The notes under the pieces are model-generated. The model had not been told where the DNA came from. It ran no database searches and saw only the letters and a list, made by a program, of their open reading frames with translations. This document shows positions 1 to 12,837 of a stretch of 64,000 bases of DNA, piece by piece (positions within the stretch are counted from its first letter, which is position 1; each line of letters starts with the position of its first letter). Made by a program: the position numbers and the translations under genes. Origin of the DNA: Ornithodoros turicata (taxonomy: Eukaryota > Arthropoda > Arachnida > Ixodida > Argasidae); contig NC_088206.1 of assembly GCF_037126465.1 (NCBI RefSeq), positions 72,915,687 to 72,979,686 of the forward strand, read 5' to 3'.

Positions 1-153
1 GGTAAGGAGATAGTTAAGCATCGTAAAAAGAAAAGGCGCACAATGGCCCTTTTTCTTTTTTTCTTTTGGGCCCAGACTCTGACTTCAAAATTCTAGTCTT
101 GCTCTTCAAATCAGATACTGATAAAAAAACAAACAAAAAAAACAGCAACGTAC

Positions 154-2061
154 CGAGACATAGGATTCGTCCTGTATGGAATGCAAATATATGGCCACGA
201 GCTGCAACACGTAGAGGATGAGGAGGAATATCGATATTCCACCGCTTGTCTGCGTCTTCCACCTATCAGTTACCAGAATATAAAAAAAAAAAAAGAAGAA
301 GATGATCAGCGAGGCACGGTTTGGCTTTGCATATTATATTTCCAGCCATGACAGCCGGTGACATTCGATATCGAATCGAGAGAGAGGGAAGAAGGCGACA
401 AATTTCACAACAAAATGTGATAGGAGGAAAGTGGAAAGGGTACTCACCATGTGAAGTAGAGAGGAAAGAGGAGCACCCGAACGATTCCATTGGTTGCTAG
501 GGCAAGCCAGCTATTTTGTGGCTTTGACTTTTTGAATGTAGATCCTGCGAGCGGTCAAGAGCTACTCTAAGCAAGGCTGAACCGGTACACAAACAGCACT
601 GAGGAGCATTTTTGAATTTGATATTAAATACGCTTCGTTGCGTTTAAACATTTTTGCACTCCGCATCATCAAGGCTCTAAGGCAGCCGTCTTTGGGCATG
701 GAACCGTAATAGGCCCTGGACGATGTCACACATAGCCTTCAGGAACAAGGCTGATTTTAGGAACAACAGGATGTATTCATCCAACAATTAAAAAATTGTT
801 CGACTCTACTACTGTGATCATAGATGTCAAAAACCTAAATTTTAGTGAAAGTTATGCGGCACTTTATTCGCTATAATTTTTGCAGGAAATCATCTTACAT
901 CCGTTAAAACACATTAAAACGGACTTCTCCGAAAAGATCAACTGCAATCCGACAACTTCTAACGCTGCTGCCTGCGCAGGAAAAAGAGGAATTTACCTCT
1001 GACAAGGTCGATGTCAATCAGTTCTGCCTTAATTTTAGCCGACTTCTTCGGTATAGCGCTCACGCCCTGAAATCAAACGTGCGATTAACGATCACACATT
1101 CGAGAGAGGTATAGACGGAAGCATGAACAAGAGACGGAAGTAACAGAAGGGAAGGCATTACCCGCAGAATACGCTGCTCTAAGCTCTTGCCGCACACATC
1201 TTTGTCATATGCTCCAATCTGGAACATGGTGAAGACACAGAATTACAAGAACAGTTATTACAAATAATATAATGACTAGGCCCTGGATTCAAATTCACAG
1301 GGTGAAGATCCCCAGGCGGTAAATCCCACCGTCATTCAACACGAGATCAAGAAGCTGTATGCATAGGCACCCAGCGTTTTCGAACAAAGAGGATATCTTT
1401 GCACCGTCCACGTAAAATATCTGCGCTGATGCAGCGAAACATGATACAACATGAAGCAGTAAAATTTCTCCTGTTTACAAATTATGTGCTATGGCCTCTT
1501 CGACGTACTCATCCTTATACAGACAGGTGTTACTGCATAAAGTGGTCCTGCTAGCTGTTATTAGTTAAAAACTGATTTTTTTTTTAAAGCAAAGTTCAGG
1601 AAAGGTTGTCTTTCGTCCTTCATGGAGGTATTTAAAACCTAAGTGTAACCAGTTATGCTGCAGTATACCATACAAAAGTCAAACTTTCTATGCTACAACA
1701 TAACTTATATATATATAGATAGATGTAAATATATATAGAGAGATATATAAATATACAGGGTGTTCGCTCTAACGTGTCCACAAATTATATTTAAAGCGAG
1801 CGATAAAAGAAAAGCAGGTGGTACTTTTCTGCTACTTGAGTAAGAAACAGGTACTGCTTCATTAGTAGAACCTGTTTCTTGTACAAGTAGCTGAAAAGTA
1901 GCGCTCGTTTCTCTTTTAACGCTCGCTTTAAATATAATTCCTGGAAACATTAGAGCAAACACCCTGTATATATATATATATAAATGTACAAACCTTCTTC
2001 TGATACCAAACCAGCGTGTCATCGAGCCCCATAGCATGCTCCGTTCAACTGCATTGAAGTC
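154..2061 (-). CDS. PHTF: PHTF-family membrane protein, first five coding exons (partial)
   Basis: I reassembled five exons on the minus strand: 2061-1994 (5' UTR to 2033, ATG at 2032-2030), 1218-1162, 1066-997, 544-448 and 262-154. All have GT-AG borders and compatible phases. The protein starts MGLDDTLVWYQKK, continues IGAYDKDVCGKSLEQR, then ELIDIDLVRGSTFKKSKP, then GIVRVLLFPLYFTWW, and ends in a hydrophobic segment around ISIFLLILYVLQLVAIYL. This order matches the N terminus of PHTF1/PHTF2 (WYQKKIGAYD, then DLIRGSTFAKAKP, then FPLF.WW and the first membrane helix). PHTF proteins are multi-pass endomembrane proteins, named for a putative homeodomain; their biochemical role is poorly defined. 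The rest of the gene lies beyond the left edge. The intron between exons 1 and 2 carries a fold-back element at 1754-1968. The alignment to PHTF is from memory of the family. Confidence 0.85.
1754..1968. mobile_element. Fold-back MITE, about 215 bp
   Basis: The ends are inverted copies (TACAGGGTGTTCGCTCTAA at the left and its near complement at 1950-1968), and the pairing continues through most of the element to a small centre near 1860. It sits in an AT microsatellite inside the first coding intron of the PHTF-like gene. Its centre (GTAAGAAACAGGTACTGC and its complement) is shared with the element at 40464-40675, so the two belong to one family. Confidence 0.7.
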
Positions 2062-2690
2062 CTGTGGATATAATAAAATACTTTATTGCATAATCTTTCT
2101 GTAGTGCACATCCCATCGCGATAAAGCTGCTGCAACACAGCTTCTGAAACGTCGCCCAACTGCAACAACATGTTGCACAAAAAAAAAATTGGGGGGAGCA
2201 GTTACACTGTAACAGCAGTACACAAGGAAAAATTGGGGGTTTGCCAAACGCTGGGGGGGAGGGGGTCTGGATAAACCACTGCTCCTTGATACTGCCTGGA
2301 ATACAACTGGCAAATCTCAAGCACCCATTATCGGCATCCTTTTCTTCAGTTGTCACACGCGTGACCTTGTAACGTATAGCAATCTTCGCGACGCGACGAT
2401 TGTGCTCCAAATGTCAAGATTACGCCGCAGATTACGCACAACAAGAAATACCCCGTGACACCCAAAATTCCTGTCATTCATCTCTGCTCGCAACATGATC
2501 GTGACGCAAGGTTGCTTGGGATAATAACGGAATGAATGAGATATGAACTTGAAGATCGGAGCGTTGAACCTCTCCTGGATAACAGGTAACTTTCGCACAA
2601 GGAACGGTGAAATCGGGGCATCTAACCTTGAAAATGAGTTGGCCTAATGGTGTGAATGGACACCTCCGACAATATGGGAGCGAACCTTAC

Positions 2691-2968
2691 CTGCTTATAG
2701 TCCCAATCGATAGACCTTTAAGCTCGTCGCTATAGCTGGCCGCCGGAAAGCGCACCACTTACTCGGTCTGCACTTCAAAAATAAGTATCGAGAGCAATTT
2801 GGGAACGTATTCAGCCGTAGGATCGCTTCCTGGTTGCGCTCAAGTAGTGTCTTTTGGTTTCTCCGCAGCTTCAAAAAGGCAGCATCCAAAATCCAGAAGC
2901 AAATAGACAAACAGCTGAAAGGAGGATTGAGTTGCCAGGCCAACCTCTCACATGCGGGGTCACGTGAC
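2691..2968 (-). promoter_or_regulatory. Candidate 5' UTR exon and promoter of the PHTF-like gene
   Basis: On the minus strand a strong donor (CAG then gtaagg, exon edge at 2691) follows a GC-rich stretch. The first coding exon at 2061 has a matching acceptor (tccacag at 2062-2068), so an untranslated first exon ending at 2691 is plausible. A palindromic E-box core (GTCACGTGAC) lies at 2959-2968. Start site and exon extent are not determined. Confidence 0.3.
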
Positions 2969-4944
2969 AGTGGTGGAGAAATTTGTTTTCTCTCGGTCTC
3001 TCTCACTCTTCCTCGCATGTTTGTTTCCTTGCAAGCCTTGCCCTTGCCCTCGGTCTTTTTTTGTTCTTCCAGACGTGGAGTGCGGTGGTGCCGCGTACCG
3101 TTGTGTGGAAAGTTTTGGTGTACAATATCGTGCTGCAGTATTTGGTTTCCATCCAGCAGGGCTGCTCTGGTCTTTTTTGGATTTTAGTCTGCGTTAGCTT
3201 GTTTGGGTTTGGATTAGTTGGGCAAATTTGAACCAGTGTTTGAACGTGTAGCCACCACGACACAGGCCACGAAACCGCGGAGCTCAAAACCGAATCCTCT
3301 TTCTTTCAGAAAGCTTAGTCTGGCACAAGTACCACTTCGAACCTTTTGCGAACCTTTTCGAAAACCTGAATGCCTTTGGGAAAATTTCAGTGCGTTCTTT
3401 GACAAACTGTGTAGAGGAACAACTATAAAAATGACTTGTTTGTCATAAAACCATATGGGAAGCATTCTCGTAAGCAGTAGCTGACGAGCTTTGATGCGGC
3501 TTTGAAATCCCGCAGAAACAAAATCATGGAACGCAAGCAGATTTTTTCCCAGTTTATGGCTCAGTTTATTCTCGATTGCTCTGCCTCAGAAGACAATTTC
3601 AACTGAATTATCGGAAGAAATGCTGGGATACTGGTCACCAGTGATTGGCAAAGTACTGAGTGCCTGGCATCACAGATACTTTAAGTATAGTACAAAGTAC
3701 CACACTGCAAATGCACTTACAGTAAATTAAGTACAAGGCAAAGTACTTTAAAGTACACAGAGTAAAAAATTTAGTTCGAATCACTTTGCGGTTCACCATT
3801 AACCATTAAATGGCTTTAAAAAGTGAGAAAGTATTTATGTTTATATTTAAGCATCAACCATTGTTTGGCAAGTGCTAATTATGAAACCCTACTAGCTAAC
3901 TACTTACTTGTGAATATGACCTGAACCAGACGGCATACAGTTTGCAAAGTAGTTTGTATTATGTCCTGAGTATGACTGATTCTTCCCATCCCTCACAGTG
4001 CTCTGGCGGATATATAATCTGTGGATATATTATGCGAGGGGGCATGATTTCGTACTAAAAGGCCAATGGAGGTTACATATTTTTGAGTACTCCTCCCTGT
4101 TTTCTGAAATGCCACAGGTTTACAAAAAGAAACGAATAGAAACTACTTGAATAGAAGAACAAACTGCTATGCAATGCACTAGCACAACAATGTGCTATAC
4201 AAAGCTTCTTGTCCTATGTAGCTTTGTTACTTGCAGCAAAATGATCCATGTTATGTAAGAAAAAAAAAAAAGATTCATTTTTGACATATAATAATTAAAG
4301 TACCAAATTTGATACCGTGAAACACAATGACTGAATGATCAAAAAAGCACTTCAATCATGCCTCGGAAGAACAAAAAAACACCAAAGTCATCGTACTGCC
4401 TATTCCAGCGTCCTAGCTTGTGCATCTTTTCATTTCCAACTTCAAGCTGCTGGATAACATAAAAGTACTTTTAGAGTTCTTAATAACTCGGCAACATCTC
4501 GAGCCTGTCAACGACAGATTTTCTCCTTCAAAAAATGTGCATTCGTGCGATATTTTCGAACTTTTGTCCCCAGTTGAATACCTGACTGGAAAATACAAGA
4601 AAGATACTACTAGTACTGGTACTGGTACTAGTTGAAGTGTACTTCAAATGCTGTCACTGCTGGTCACAGGCACCAAAGGCCAGCAGATACAGGTCCCATC
4701 GGAGTTCTGACACCGTAAAGGTGTCTAGAAAAAAACCCGCACATCAACAATAAAGAAAAAACAAGGCCCCTAATTTTGCGCAACGTTTTTTCGTTGTTTG
4801 CACAACATTTCCAACGTTATTAGTCCCGGGACCGGTTGATCGGCTTTCCCTCTGGCCTCCCCCTCAGAACAGCTGTGGGCGGTCGGATCAGATCTCGCTG
4901 CTGGTTGTAGGAAAGAAAAAAAAGCTGAAGCTCTTTGGCCCAAG
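2969..4944. other. Intergenic, no gene recognised
   Basis: Open frames here (for example 2983-3231, 3218-3448, 4420-4635) are short, overlap each other in several frames, and show no family resemblance. About 3640-3770 is rich in AGTAC and AAGTAC motifs that recur near 18.2, 18.75, 35.05 and 35.7 kb, probably remnants of one repeat family. The rest is AT-rich sequence without clear structure. Confidence 0.5.
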
Positions 4945-5275
4945 GTGGAGTACGAGTTTAACGTCGCAATACCAGCACCGGACAGCTGTTTCGGCTTTAT
5001 TGGGCAACAGTCAGCAGTGCGCAGGTTCGGCAACGTTTTGAGTGGGTGGTGCCGGAAGGTCATGTGGAAAGTGACACAGATTTCTTCCCTACGTAATTCA
5101 CTGGCTTTGCACGGGGCTCTCTGTGGTGATACTCTCACCCTGATGGGAGGACATCACGTTCCATGTGACCTTCTGACGCAACCCACTCAAACATTGCCCG
5201 CTTGCGCACTGCTGACGATGGCTGCATAAGCCGAAACAGCTGGTATGGCGACATCTGAGTACTTATAAACTCACT
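4945..5275. repeat. Inverted repeat with roughly 100-bp arms
   Basis: The left arm begins GAGTACGAGTTTAACGTCGC near 4949 and includes CAGCTGTTTCGGCTTAT-like sequence. The right arm (about 5177-5275) is its imperfect complement, ending ...GCGACATCTGAGTACTTATAAACTC. This is the shape of a small non-autonomous DNA element. The frame at 4945-5229 runs through it and is not taken as a gene. Confidence 0.5.
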
Positions 5276-8200
5276 ACTGGTTTTGCTGTGTAAAGTTTGC
5301 CCTGGGTCTTCCACTGCTGTTCTTTTTTTTTTTTCGTTGTTAGTGTTTAGGCAAAGTTGCTTTAACGTGCAAATAGGGATTTAAAAAAAAGCTCGCAATA
5401 GCCCAGAAGCTGCCAGTATGGCTTGCGAGTAGGGATGAAACGATATGGATATTCTTATCAATACAAATATCAATACTGAATCGATAGAGATATCAATACA
5501 CATGCTCAGGGGCAGGTCTAGAGGGGGGGTCAGGATGTCCTGACCCCCGTATAGCGCCATCAAGCGTGTCACGTGTTTACTTCTGAAAGAGCATTGAATA
5601 CGATGTCCTATGATAGGTTGGCACTTTGCCCGCTTGGTGGCGCTACACGCATGCTCAATAGCCAATGGTTTCAATGGTCATTGAGGACGGCCCGTGAGGC
5701 AGGAGTATTAGAAGCCACTACTCAGAAAAGACTTGGTGAGTCCCGAACTTGTATCCTTTTAACGTGTCATTGCAGGGGTGGCAACGATAATTGAGGACAT
5801 ATCCCCATTGGCCATCGTAATGCATGTTGTTCATCGGAGTCCTCATCACATGCCTCAGCGCCTGCGGTAATACACGTGGAAGATAATAAAACCACGACGT
5901 GAATAAAACGAGGGCAACTTTTTTCAGTTGTTCGAGTAATGGTTTGACAGTTTTTCAAACATCGATATTTCTTTTCAAAATATCAATATTGTAATCAAAT
6001 CGATTAAAACATCGACATATCGGTATTTTGAAAAGAAACATCTTTTTTACGATGTTGATATTTATCGATATTGAAAGTAGATATTTTTGCATGACTACTT
6101 AAGCTTCCAAATGGCTGATGACGATTACCCTAGACGAGACCCTGGTTGTACATGCAGAGTGACTTCATAATGGCACACATGACAACTGTGATGATGTCGG
6201 AGTGAATGACGTAACATCTAGATGATCCCCGTAAAATGTTCGCGGCACTTTGATGCTGCTTGATAACTTTGCTAGATTCCTTTACACTGATTATACCGCA
6301 CGCTATTCCCTCCTCCGCAACAACAGCAGACGGCGCGTCAAACTATTTTGCTCCCCACTTATTTGCTTTTGTCCAAGACCGACCAGGGACAAAATCTCTC
6401 TGCACCACCCATGTCGATCTAGACATAAACGCATCTGCCTACCACCCGCAGTACAGACATCACTGCGTGCTACGTACCACACTCTTTGGCCAGGTCAAGC
6501 TGACGTACACTGAGCTTTCATGTGCCAATACCTTCTAGATTAATGGGGCAATAAACAGGTATACGAGGCACACCTTTTTAAATGCATCGTGATATGTTGC
6601 CGACGGTGAACGCTTTAAAAAAAAATGTTGTCGCAAAAATGTAAACAATGGCTCTAAACTAACTGAATATTCGCTGCACTCTTTCGCCCTCATGCCCAGC
6701 CCTGCGATATACTGGCAACGACACATCATTTCGCCGTCGCTCATCGTCAGCCATTTAGAATGCGGGACGCTTATACATTAATTTTGTCGTAATATCGAGG
6801 CGTGAGGTCAATTCTAAACATATTGCCACTTGTCAAATCCAAGATAGTCAGTTCAAACGGTACCAAAAACCCTCAATATTCTATTTCACGTGCTCACTAT
6901 GTTTTCGGTGCTGTATTGCTCCGCGAGGTCACCTCGACCGGTTCCCTTGTGAGCCGCAGCTCGTCTCAGCGGGGCCACTCATTAACTAGGAGAGCGAAAT
7001 CTCTCCCACCTCCAGCGCCTAGAATTCGGTGTTGCTATACGTTGGAACATGGTGACGTGACCTTGTTCCGAGGATAAGCAGAGACTCATGAGCGTTATGC
7101 TCCTTGAATGGCATTGGTTTGTGTTAAAGACGCTTGCTAGAAGCGTCCTGGTCGATACTCGATCGTCATGTGATCTTCAGCATCCACTCCAATCACCATG
7201 TTCAGCCACCCCTAGCCATAGATTTTCTCAGTTTCAAATCGTGCGCAATGGTTGGCTCAAGCAAATCACACCTATTTTTTTAAGTCCATGTAGTGAAAGA
7301 CAGAGGCACGGAGCAAAGACTAGTTTCACGGTCTGTTAGGACAGCATAGTTAAAACAGAGACTGTATTTTTTCAATGAAGTCGAGTGCACACTGTGGTAT
7401 CAGTATGTCAGGTACATTTACAAGTGCCCAAGCACAAGTTTGGACAAACACTTACTCGAGTAAAAGAATGCCAGATAACCCGATGTGAGACACAACCCAG
7501 GGGTGCATAAAGGATATTTGGTCCCCATAAATAACGTTGCTACGTCGCTTCAAAATCGCTGGCATCTCGTTATTCTTTGTACTACTTGTCTCCAGACGAT
7601 ATCTTTCGAGTCTTACCGTTTTTCATCTTTGACAACTGACTATTGAAATAGCAGAGATTCCGCGATTCCAACTAGAGTCACGACAGATTGTGGCCGTCAT
7701 TGTGTTGGCAGACGTTTTTTTATTCCCCGCTAATTTGAGCTGCATCAAACACACATTCGTTCAAGAGAGTTTTTTTTCTTTCTTTCTTTTACTGTTCATT
7801 TTTTTCACAAATGCCTTTTCTTCATTTTTTTTTCTTCTCTTTTTTTCCTTCATTTCCTTCTTTTTTCTCATAGGATTGTTGTCAGCACTTTTCTTGCTTC
7901 TTTTAGCTCTGTCTCTTTTTTTCTTTCAATATTGCCGTCTTCTTTTTTTCCGCCCACACGAATAAAAACTCGTCGCACAAATATCACGAGAGAGAATGAA
8001 GAAAACGATGCTCGGCAAATGCAAGAAAAAAAAAAAGATATTCCCGGACGGCTAGGACGACAACTACCCCCCCGAGTCCCGAACAAACAGCGTAATTGCA
8101 GAAACAGAACGAAACGATTCCTTAGGTCATCTCGGAAAAAAGAAACGAAAGTGCCGCCAGCACCAGCCAATCTGACAGAACAATGCGAACACAGTTTGTC

Positions 8201-8396
8201 GACAGACACAAAAAAAAGAGAGAGAAAATCCCTGCGGAATCATAAAAATACGGAAGCTGTAACGCGTAGCTCGAGTGTACTCTCGTGTGTGCTATATGTT
8301 GCAGAAGACATGTTCCTTTTTGCTTCCCGCAGTAGTAGTAGTAGAGATGTGAATGATGAAGTGGGTTTAAAGGGACTCTTTTTTGGGGAGGGGGAT
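5276..8396. other. Intergenic, repeats and low-complexity sequence
   Basis: 5430-6080 contains clustered ATCGATAT and TATCAATA motifs in both orientations, probably a degraded element. A 24-bp palindrome (GGGGGTCAGGA, TG, TCCTGACCCCC) lies at 5525-5548. 7770-7930 is T-rich. About 7712 holds a minus-strand AATAAA that could end the PABPN1 transcript, about 680 nt past its stop. No exon is supported. Confidence 0.5.
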
Positions 8397-9068
8397 CTAG
8401 TAGGGATAGTACCAGGAGGCTCGGCGCGGTCGGTACGCTCTGCGCGGGAACCGGTACCCACCACCGCCACCGTAGAAACCGCCACCGCGCGCAGCGCGGC
8501 GGAATCGACCCCTGGGCGGTCGGTTTGTCGAACTGATCCCGGGCCTGTTAGTGCGCTTCGTCATCACTTTGATCTGCCTCCCTCTGAACAAGGATTCGTC
8601 CAAAGCCATGGCTGTCTGTATGGAGTCCTTGTCCGAGAACTCGATATACGCAAATCCTTTGGGATGCCCCGTAAACTTATCGCAAAGTATGGTTACTCTG
8701 TTGATGGAACCGCAGCCGTGAAAGTGTTGCTCTAATTCTTCGGCCGTGGCCCCGTAGTCGACGTTTCCCACGTATATGGACCGGGCATCCACTTCCATTT
8801 TCTCTTCAAGTGTCAGGCCTAACGAACCGGTAGGTGAACTGATGCTCATCTGTTTCTCTACTTCGCTCTGCATCTGTTTCAGTTTCTCGGCTTCTTCTTC
8901 CATTTCGCGGACGCGGGCTTTGATGGCTTCGAGTTCCGGGTCGTCGAGGCCGTGTTCGTCGCCCAGGGTCTCGTCGAGAAGTTCTGTCGTCGAATCCTGA
9001 TGTTCCCCATTTTCTTGCACTTCGGACAGGCTATCTCCGTTCTCCACCGATGTGTCGCCGTCAGCCAT
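8397..9068 (-). CDS. PABPN1: Polyadenylate-binding protein, nuclear (PABPN1/Pabp2), single exon
   Basis: 223 codons from ATG (9068-9066) to TAG, uninterrupted. Residues 1-45 are acidic. Residues 45-74 form an E/K-rich coiled coil ([20 protein letters not shown]), the region that stimulates poly(A) polymerase in this family. Residues 97-174 are one RRM, with RNP2 IYVGNV (98-103) and RNP1 KGFAYIEF (137-144). The tail is R/G/Y-rich and ends [14 protein letters not shown]1 binds nascent poly(A) in the nucleus and sets tail length. The size equals insect Pabp2 and lacks the mammalian alanine tract. It has no introns, whereas vertebrate PABPN1 has several. It is therefore either a genuinely intronless locus or an intact retrocopy. 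I see no obvious downstream A-tail or target duplication. A 267-codon frame on the opposite strand (7932-8735) is only its shadow. Confidence 0.92.
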   Translation of the reverse strand: MADGDTSVENGDSLSEVQENGEHQDSTTELLDETLGDEHGLDDPELEAIKARVREMEEEAEKLKQMQSEVEKQMSISSPTGSLGLTLEEKMEVDARSIYVGNVDYGATAEELEQHFHGCGSINRVTILCDKFTGHPKGFAYIEFSDKDSIQTAMALDESLFRGRQIKVMTKRTNRPGISSTNRPPRGRFRRAARGGGFYGGGGGYRFPRRAYRPRRASWYYPY

Positions 9069-9814
9069 GATTAATGCAGGATGGCTTTACGGGTGATTCT
9101 AAATGCGATAAAGATTGTTTGGGTACACTGACTCACATGCAACACGTGAAACTGGCTTGCCACGCACGTCAAAAATATCATAAACTTGAAGCGAAGCGTT
9201 ACGCGACCTTTGTCTATTTGATGGCGGTGGTTGATGCTGCTGGCGATGCCAGCTCACCTTTCGTTTCGAAACTGAACAAAATTTAAGAAAAGACGACATT
9301 TACCGAAAATATTGACAACCCCACCAATATAAGTTCATTAATGCTGCATGGAATTGCTCATATTACATATTTTTATGAGAAGTCGTCGTGACTACTGCTA
9401 TGGAACAAACAAAGCAGGGCTTAGCAGCGTAAATCAGCGTTTCCGTGGCGCCGTGCCAGGCTCCAACAGGTCGCCATAGCGCCCATAGTTTGAGATAATT
9501 CACACAACACTGGGCACACGACCAATGAGAGTGCAACGTTGTAGAAATTATGCAATGCCAGTCGGCCAATCAGGAGCCTTAACTTTGGCTGACCTTTCGA
9601 CCGGTTCTGGCTACCATCGACTTCTACCGGATTTCACGCCTACCACCGTTACCCGATATTCAAAATAACTGAAGCTTCTTTTGGCTAACAGAAATATTTA
9701 TTTGACACAAAGCACTGATTCAAAGATCTGATACATGGATGCACTGTGAATACAAAGTCCGTTGCTGACGCACTGTAACTAAGTTCGAACTTGAAGCAAA
9801 ACGAACACAGCTCT
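9069..9814. other. Upstream flank of PABPN1, candidate CCAAT boxes
   Basis: No exon is seen. Two CCAAT sequences about 50 bp apart lie near 9520-9570 (CGACCAATGAG and CGGCCAATCAGG). They could belong to the PABPN1 promoter but read in the opposite direction to that gene. Similar sequence (GGCCAATGAG followed by GCAACGTTGTAGA) recurs near 10460, so they may instead be part of a dispersed repeat. Confidence 0.3.
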
Positions 9815-10345
9815 CGAAATCCGACGGGGCCCGCGCTTGTTCTTCACTCTCCAACCGCTCCAACTCACGAAGCATTCCAGTTCCGGAGTTGATAGACTGT
9901 TCGTCGGATAATAGTCGTGCCCAGGAACAGTACAACACATGTTGAATCACATCGACGCATGAATAAACCAGCGAACACTTCTACAAACTGTTCTGCCGAT
10001 TGACATCACCGAAACACGGAACACAAGAGGACGCCTTGCCGGCCGATTTAATGATGAGCATCTTCTTTCGTTGTTTGCAGAGCGGAAAAGGCGCTTGTGT
10101 GGCACGTAATCGTAATCCTGTCTTTGTTGTCAGGCCTCAAAATCCGACGGCGCTCGAACGCGTTCTTCACGCTCCAACCGCACCAGCCCACGAAGCATTC
10201 CAGTTCCGTAGTTGATAGACTGTACGTGGGATAATAGTCGTGTCCAGGAACAGCACAACACGCGTAGAATCACAAACTGTTCTGCCGATTGACATCACCG
10301 AAACACAGAACACAAGAGGACGGACGCCGTGCCGAACGATGCGAG
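9815..10345. repeat. Imperfect tandem duplication, about 0.3 kb unit
   Basis: A block at about 9820-10045 recurs at about 10138-10340. Both carry GAAGCATTCCAGTTCCG, GTTGATAGACTGT, GATAATAGTCGTG and CTGTTCTGCCGATTGACATC in the same order. The offset falls from about 322 to 289 bases along the unit because of a roughly 33-base indel. No protein similarity is seen. Confidence 0.65.
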
Positions 10346-12837
10346 CTATTTCGAAACTATGCTATGCTGAAACGGCCGCCGGGACGCTGCACACACATGC
10401 GCGCGTACAAAATGCGATTTCAAAACGTTGTCGACCAATCGGAGCGCGCACGCAGCCTGGGCCAATGAGCTTGCAACGTTGTAGATTGGCGCAGTGGTAC
10501 ATACTCTACAGCCGCATCCTCGGATACCTGAGGAGGACTGGCCGTGCTGCGGATTTTTCGTGAAGCTGAAGCGCCCTTTCACATGTCTGTTAGCTCTGTT
10601 TTGCAGCTGTTTCGGAGCGGGAGTAAGGTGTTTGTGTGGTGTAGATTGAAACGGGACATTGTTAACACGCTCTGTCACATATGAAGCCATCCTAAACCAC
10701 AGGTTAGGGTTTCGCTAATATAATTCTGACGGACGAACTATTAGTTCCATCTTGCGTGGTCAATTCGTTGTTTTGAAATACTTGTGACTACTAGCTTTCT
10801 GCACATTTCTTTCTGTAATTATATACCACACTGACATCGCTGCTGCCTTTCTGAAATGACCTATGTATGCTCGTGTTTTTTGTTTTGCTTTTCAAAAATA
10901 CCTATGTGCTTTCGCTGCGGAACTCGATGTTGTACACACTGTACCATGGGGGGTTTCGGGGGTTCAACCCCCCCTCCGAACTCGCACCTTTGGTAGTGCA
11001 TTTGGGAAAGGGAAACGGGCCATAAATCCCTCTCCCCACGAACAGTTCCCACAGAAGACCCCACAAAACATTTTTCTCGATAAGCAACTGCACCGCGATC
11101 AGTTATCATTGACATAGCTCTCCTGAAGGTTGTCTAATATTTGACATATTTTTCAGACGATGCAGCTCCTGCTTATGTCAGGCAGCAACGTAGGGATCTG
11201 CTGAGTGAGTCAGTTTTTCTTCTTTATTTGTAGTATGTTTACATTACCATCCAGAAAGAGAAACACATACTTATACTCCTGCATTCTGATGCATTTATGA
11301 GTCTTTCGGTTGTCAGTATCATTTTCTGAGGCGAAAGTTTTAATCGAATAGTTTCGCCTTTTGAGCGAAGTCTTCGCAGATAACACTCTGCATGTTGTCT
11401 GTATGCACACTTGTATACTTGCGTGTCTTGATAACGCTTGGGTAGCACATGGAAAAATGTGACTTTGACCGCTGGTCTTGTTGATCGTGATGACTCATTT
11501 ATCTTGCATTTTAAACATAAGGGTGCTAATAGGACAACACACGAAGATAACCTGTTCAGATACAAGTATGATATTTAATATCAACAGCAAGCGAGGAACG
11601 TAAACATAATGTTGATGTTTCATAAAATTCACATAATAACGCTCATAAAAGAGGTGCAAATGAAAATAAATTTTGGTTCAGTAAGGTTTTGATTTTGACT
11701 TTTATAACAGGAAATTTATGCTGTTTCTCGTTTTTGCATACATGTGTTTCCATTGATTTGTTCTACATTTTGTTCATATGGGGTGTGAGTAAAAATATTG
11801 CATATATATGTATATATTGTATATATATATGTCAAGCTGGGTGACTTACACACTACATTGCATTTCATTGTGATATGTGAGAAAATTTAATACGCAGATT
11901 AACAAACAGAAATACACAGAAATCTATAAAAAAAAAAAAAGGTGTCACGTCCAGCATATTCTGACCCCAAAAGCAATTTTACCCTTCAGCTCTGACCTGG
12001 TTCCATATCCAAACTCTTAAGTTGCCCGAAACTAGTTGTACTAATTATACTGCACTTAACCTAAGGTTACCACGTGCATCACCTCAGGGTTCGAAACATC
12101 TTGCAGGCCTTGCACATTTTTCCACGTAGCCTAACTGGTGCCACCCTGCGATTACAGTGCAGTTAGCGATAGCCTTGTCGTAGGATGGATTTCCCTGCGA
12201 GCTATGTTTCTAGGTCAGGGCTTGCCGGAGATTGCACAGAGGGATATACGGGTCATTTAGTGCCACACTGTCTGTGAACATGCTGGTCTGCCTGCTGTGA
12301 TTTGTACAGTTCGCGTGCCTAAATATGCCTAAATAGAAACGGAGGCCCCAAACTATTAAAAGCCATCATAATAAAATTATTTCAGAACACATCTAATTCA
12401 AAAGTTAATTAACGAGTTTAGGTAATTAGTTGTCCAGTACCTACCCCTCTTTCCCACAGGACGCCCACCTCGCCATGTAACCCGCCCGCAAAAATGGCAT
12501 CAGTGGTGGTCTCACAGCTTCTCCTCTATATCTGTAACGAATAAAAACAAGAAACAAACAAACAAACAAGAACGCCATGAATAACATGAGCGAGCGCATA
12601 AATAATCATATGGTACATCTTTAAACATACATTGAAAACATCTACTGCACCCCTATATTTGAAAACAGAGAAATGCTAAAAGCAAGCCAGCTGGTGATAA
12701 TCTGGAGATGAATCAGTCTCAAGCGATAACAGTGAAAGGGCTCAGACTATGAGAGAACTGATGTTCTGAGGCTGGAACAACATAGAAGGGACAAACACAT
12801 ACAAGGCCTCAAGTTGCATAATAAATTAACGATGAAA
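10346..12837. other. Intergenic, no gene recognised
   Basis: Short frames only. 10930-10985 has G- and C-runs (GGGGGGTTTCGGGGGTT, then AACCCCCCC). 11800-11832 holds TATA microsatellite sequence. Nothing else is supported. Confidence 0.5.

Noticed and set aside
7932..8735. 267-codon open frame on the plus strand
   Set aside because: Its last third is the complement of the PABPN1 coding region and the rest is low-complexity. It resembles no family.
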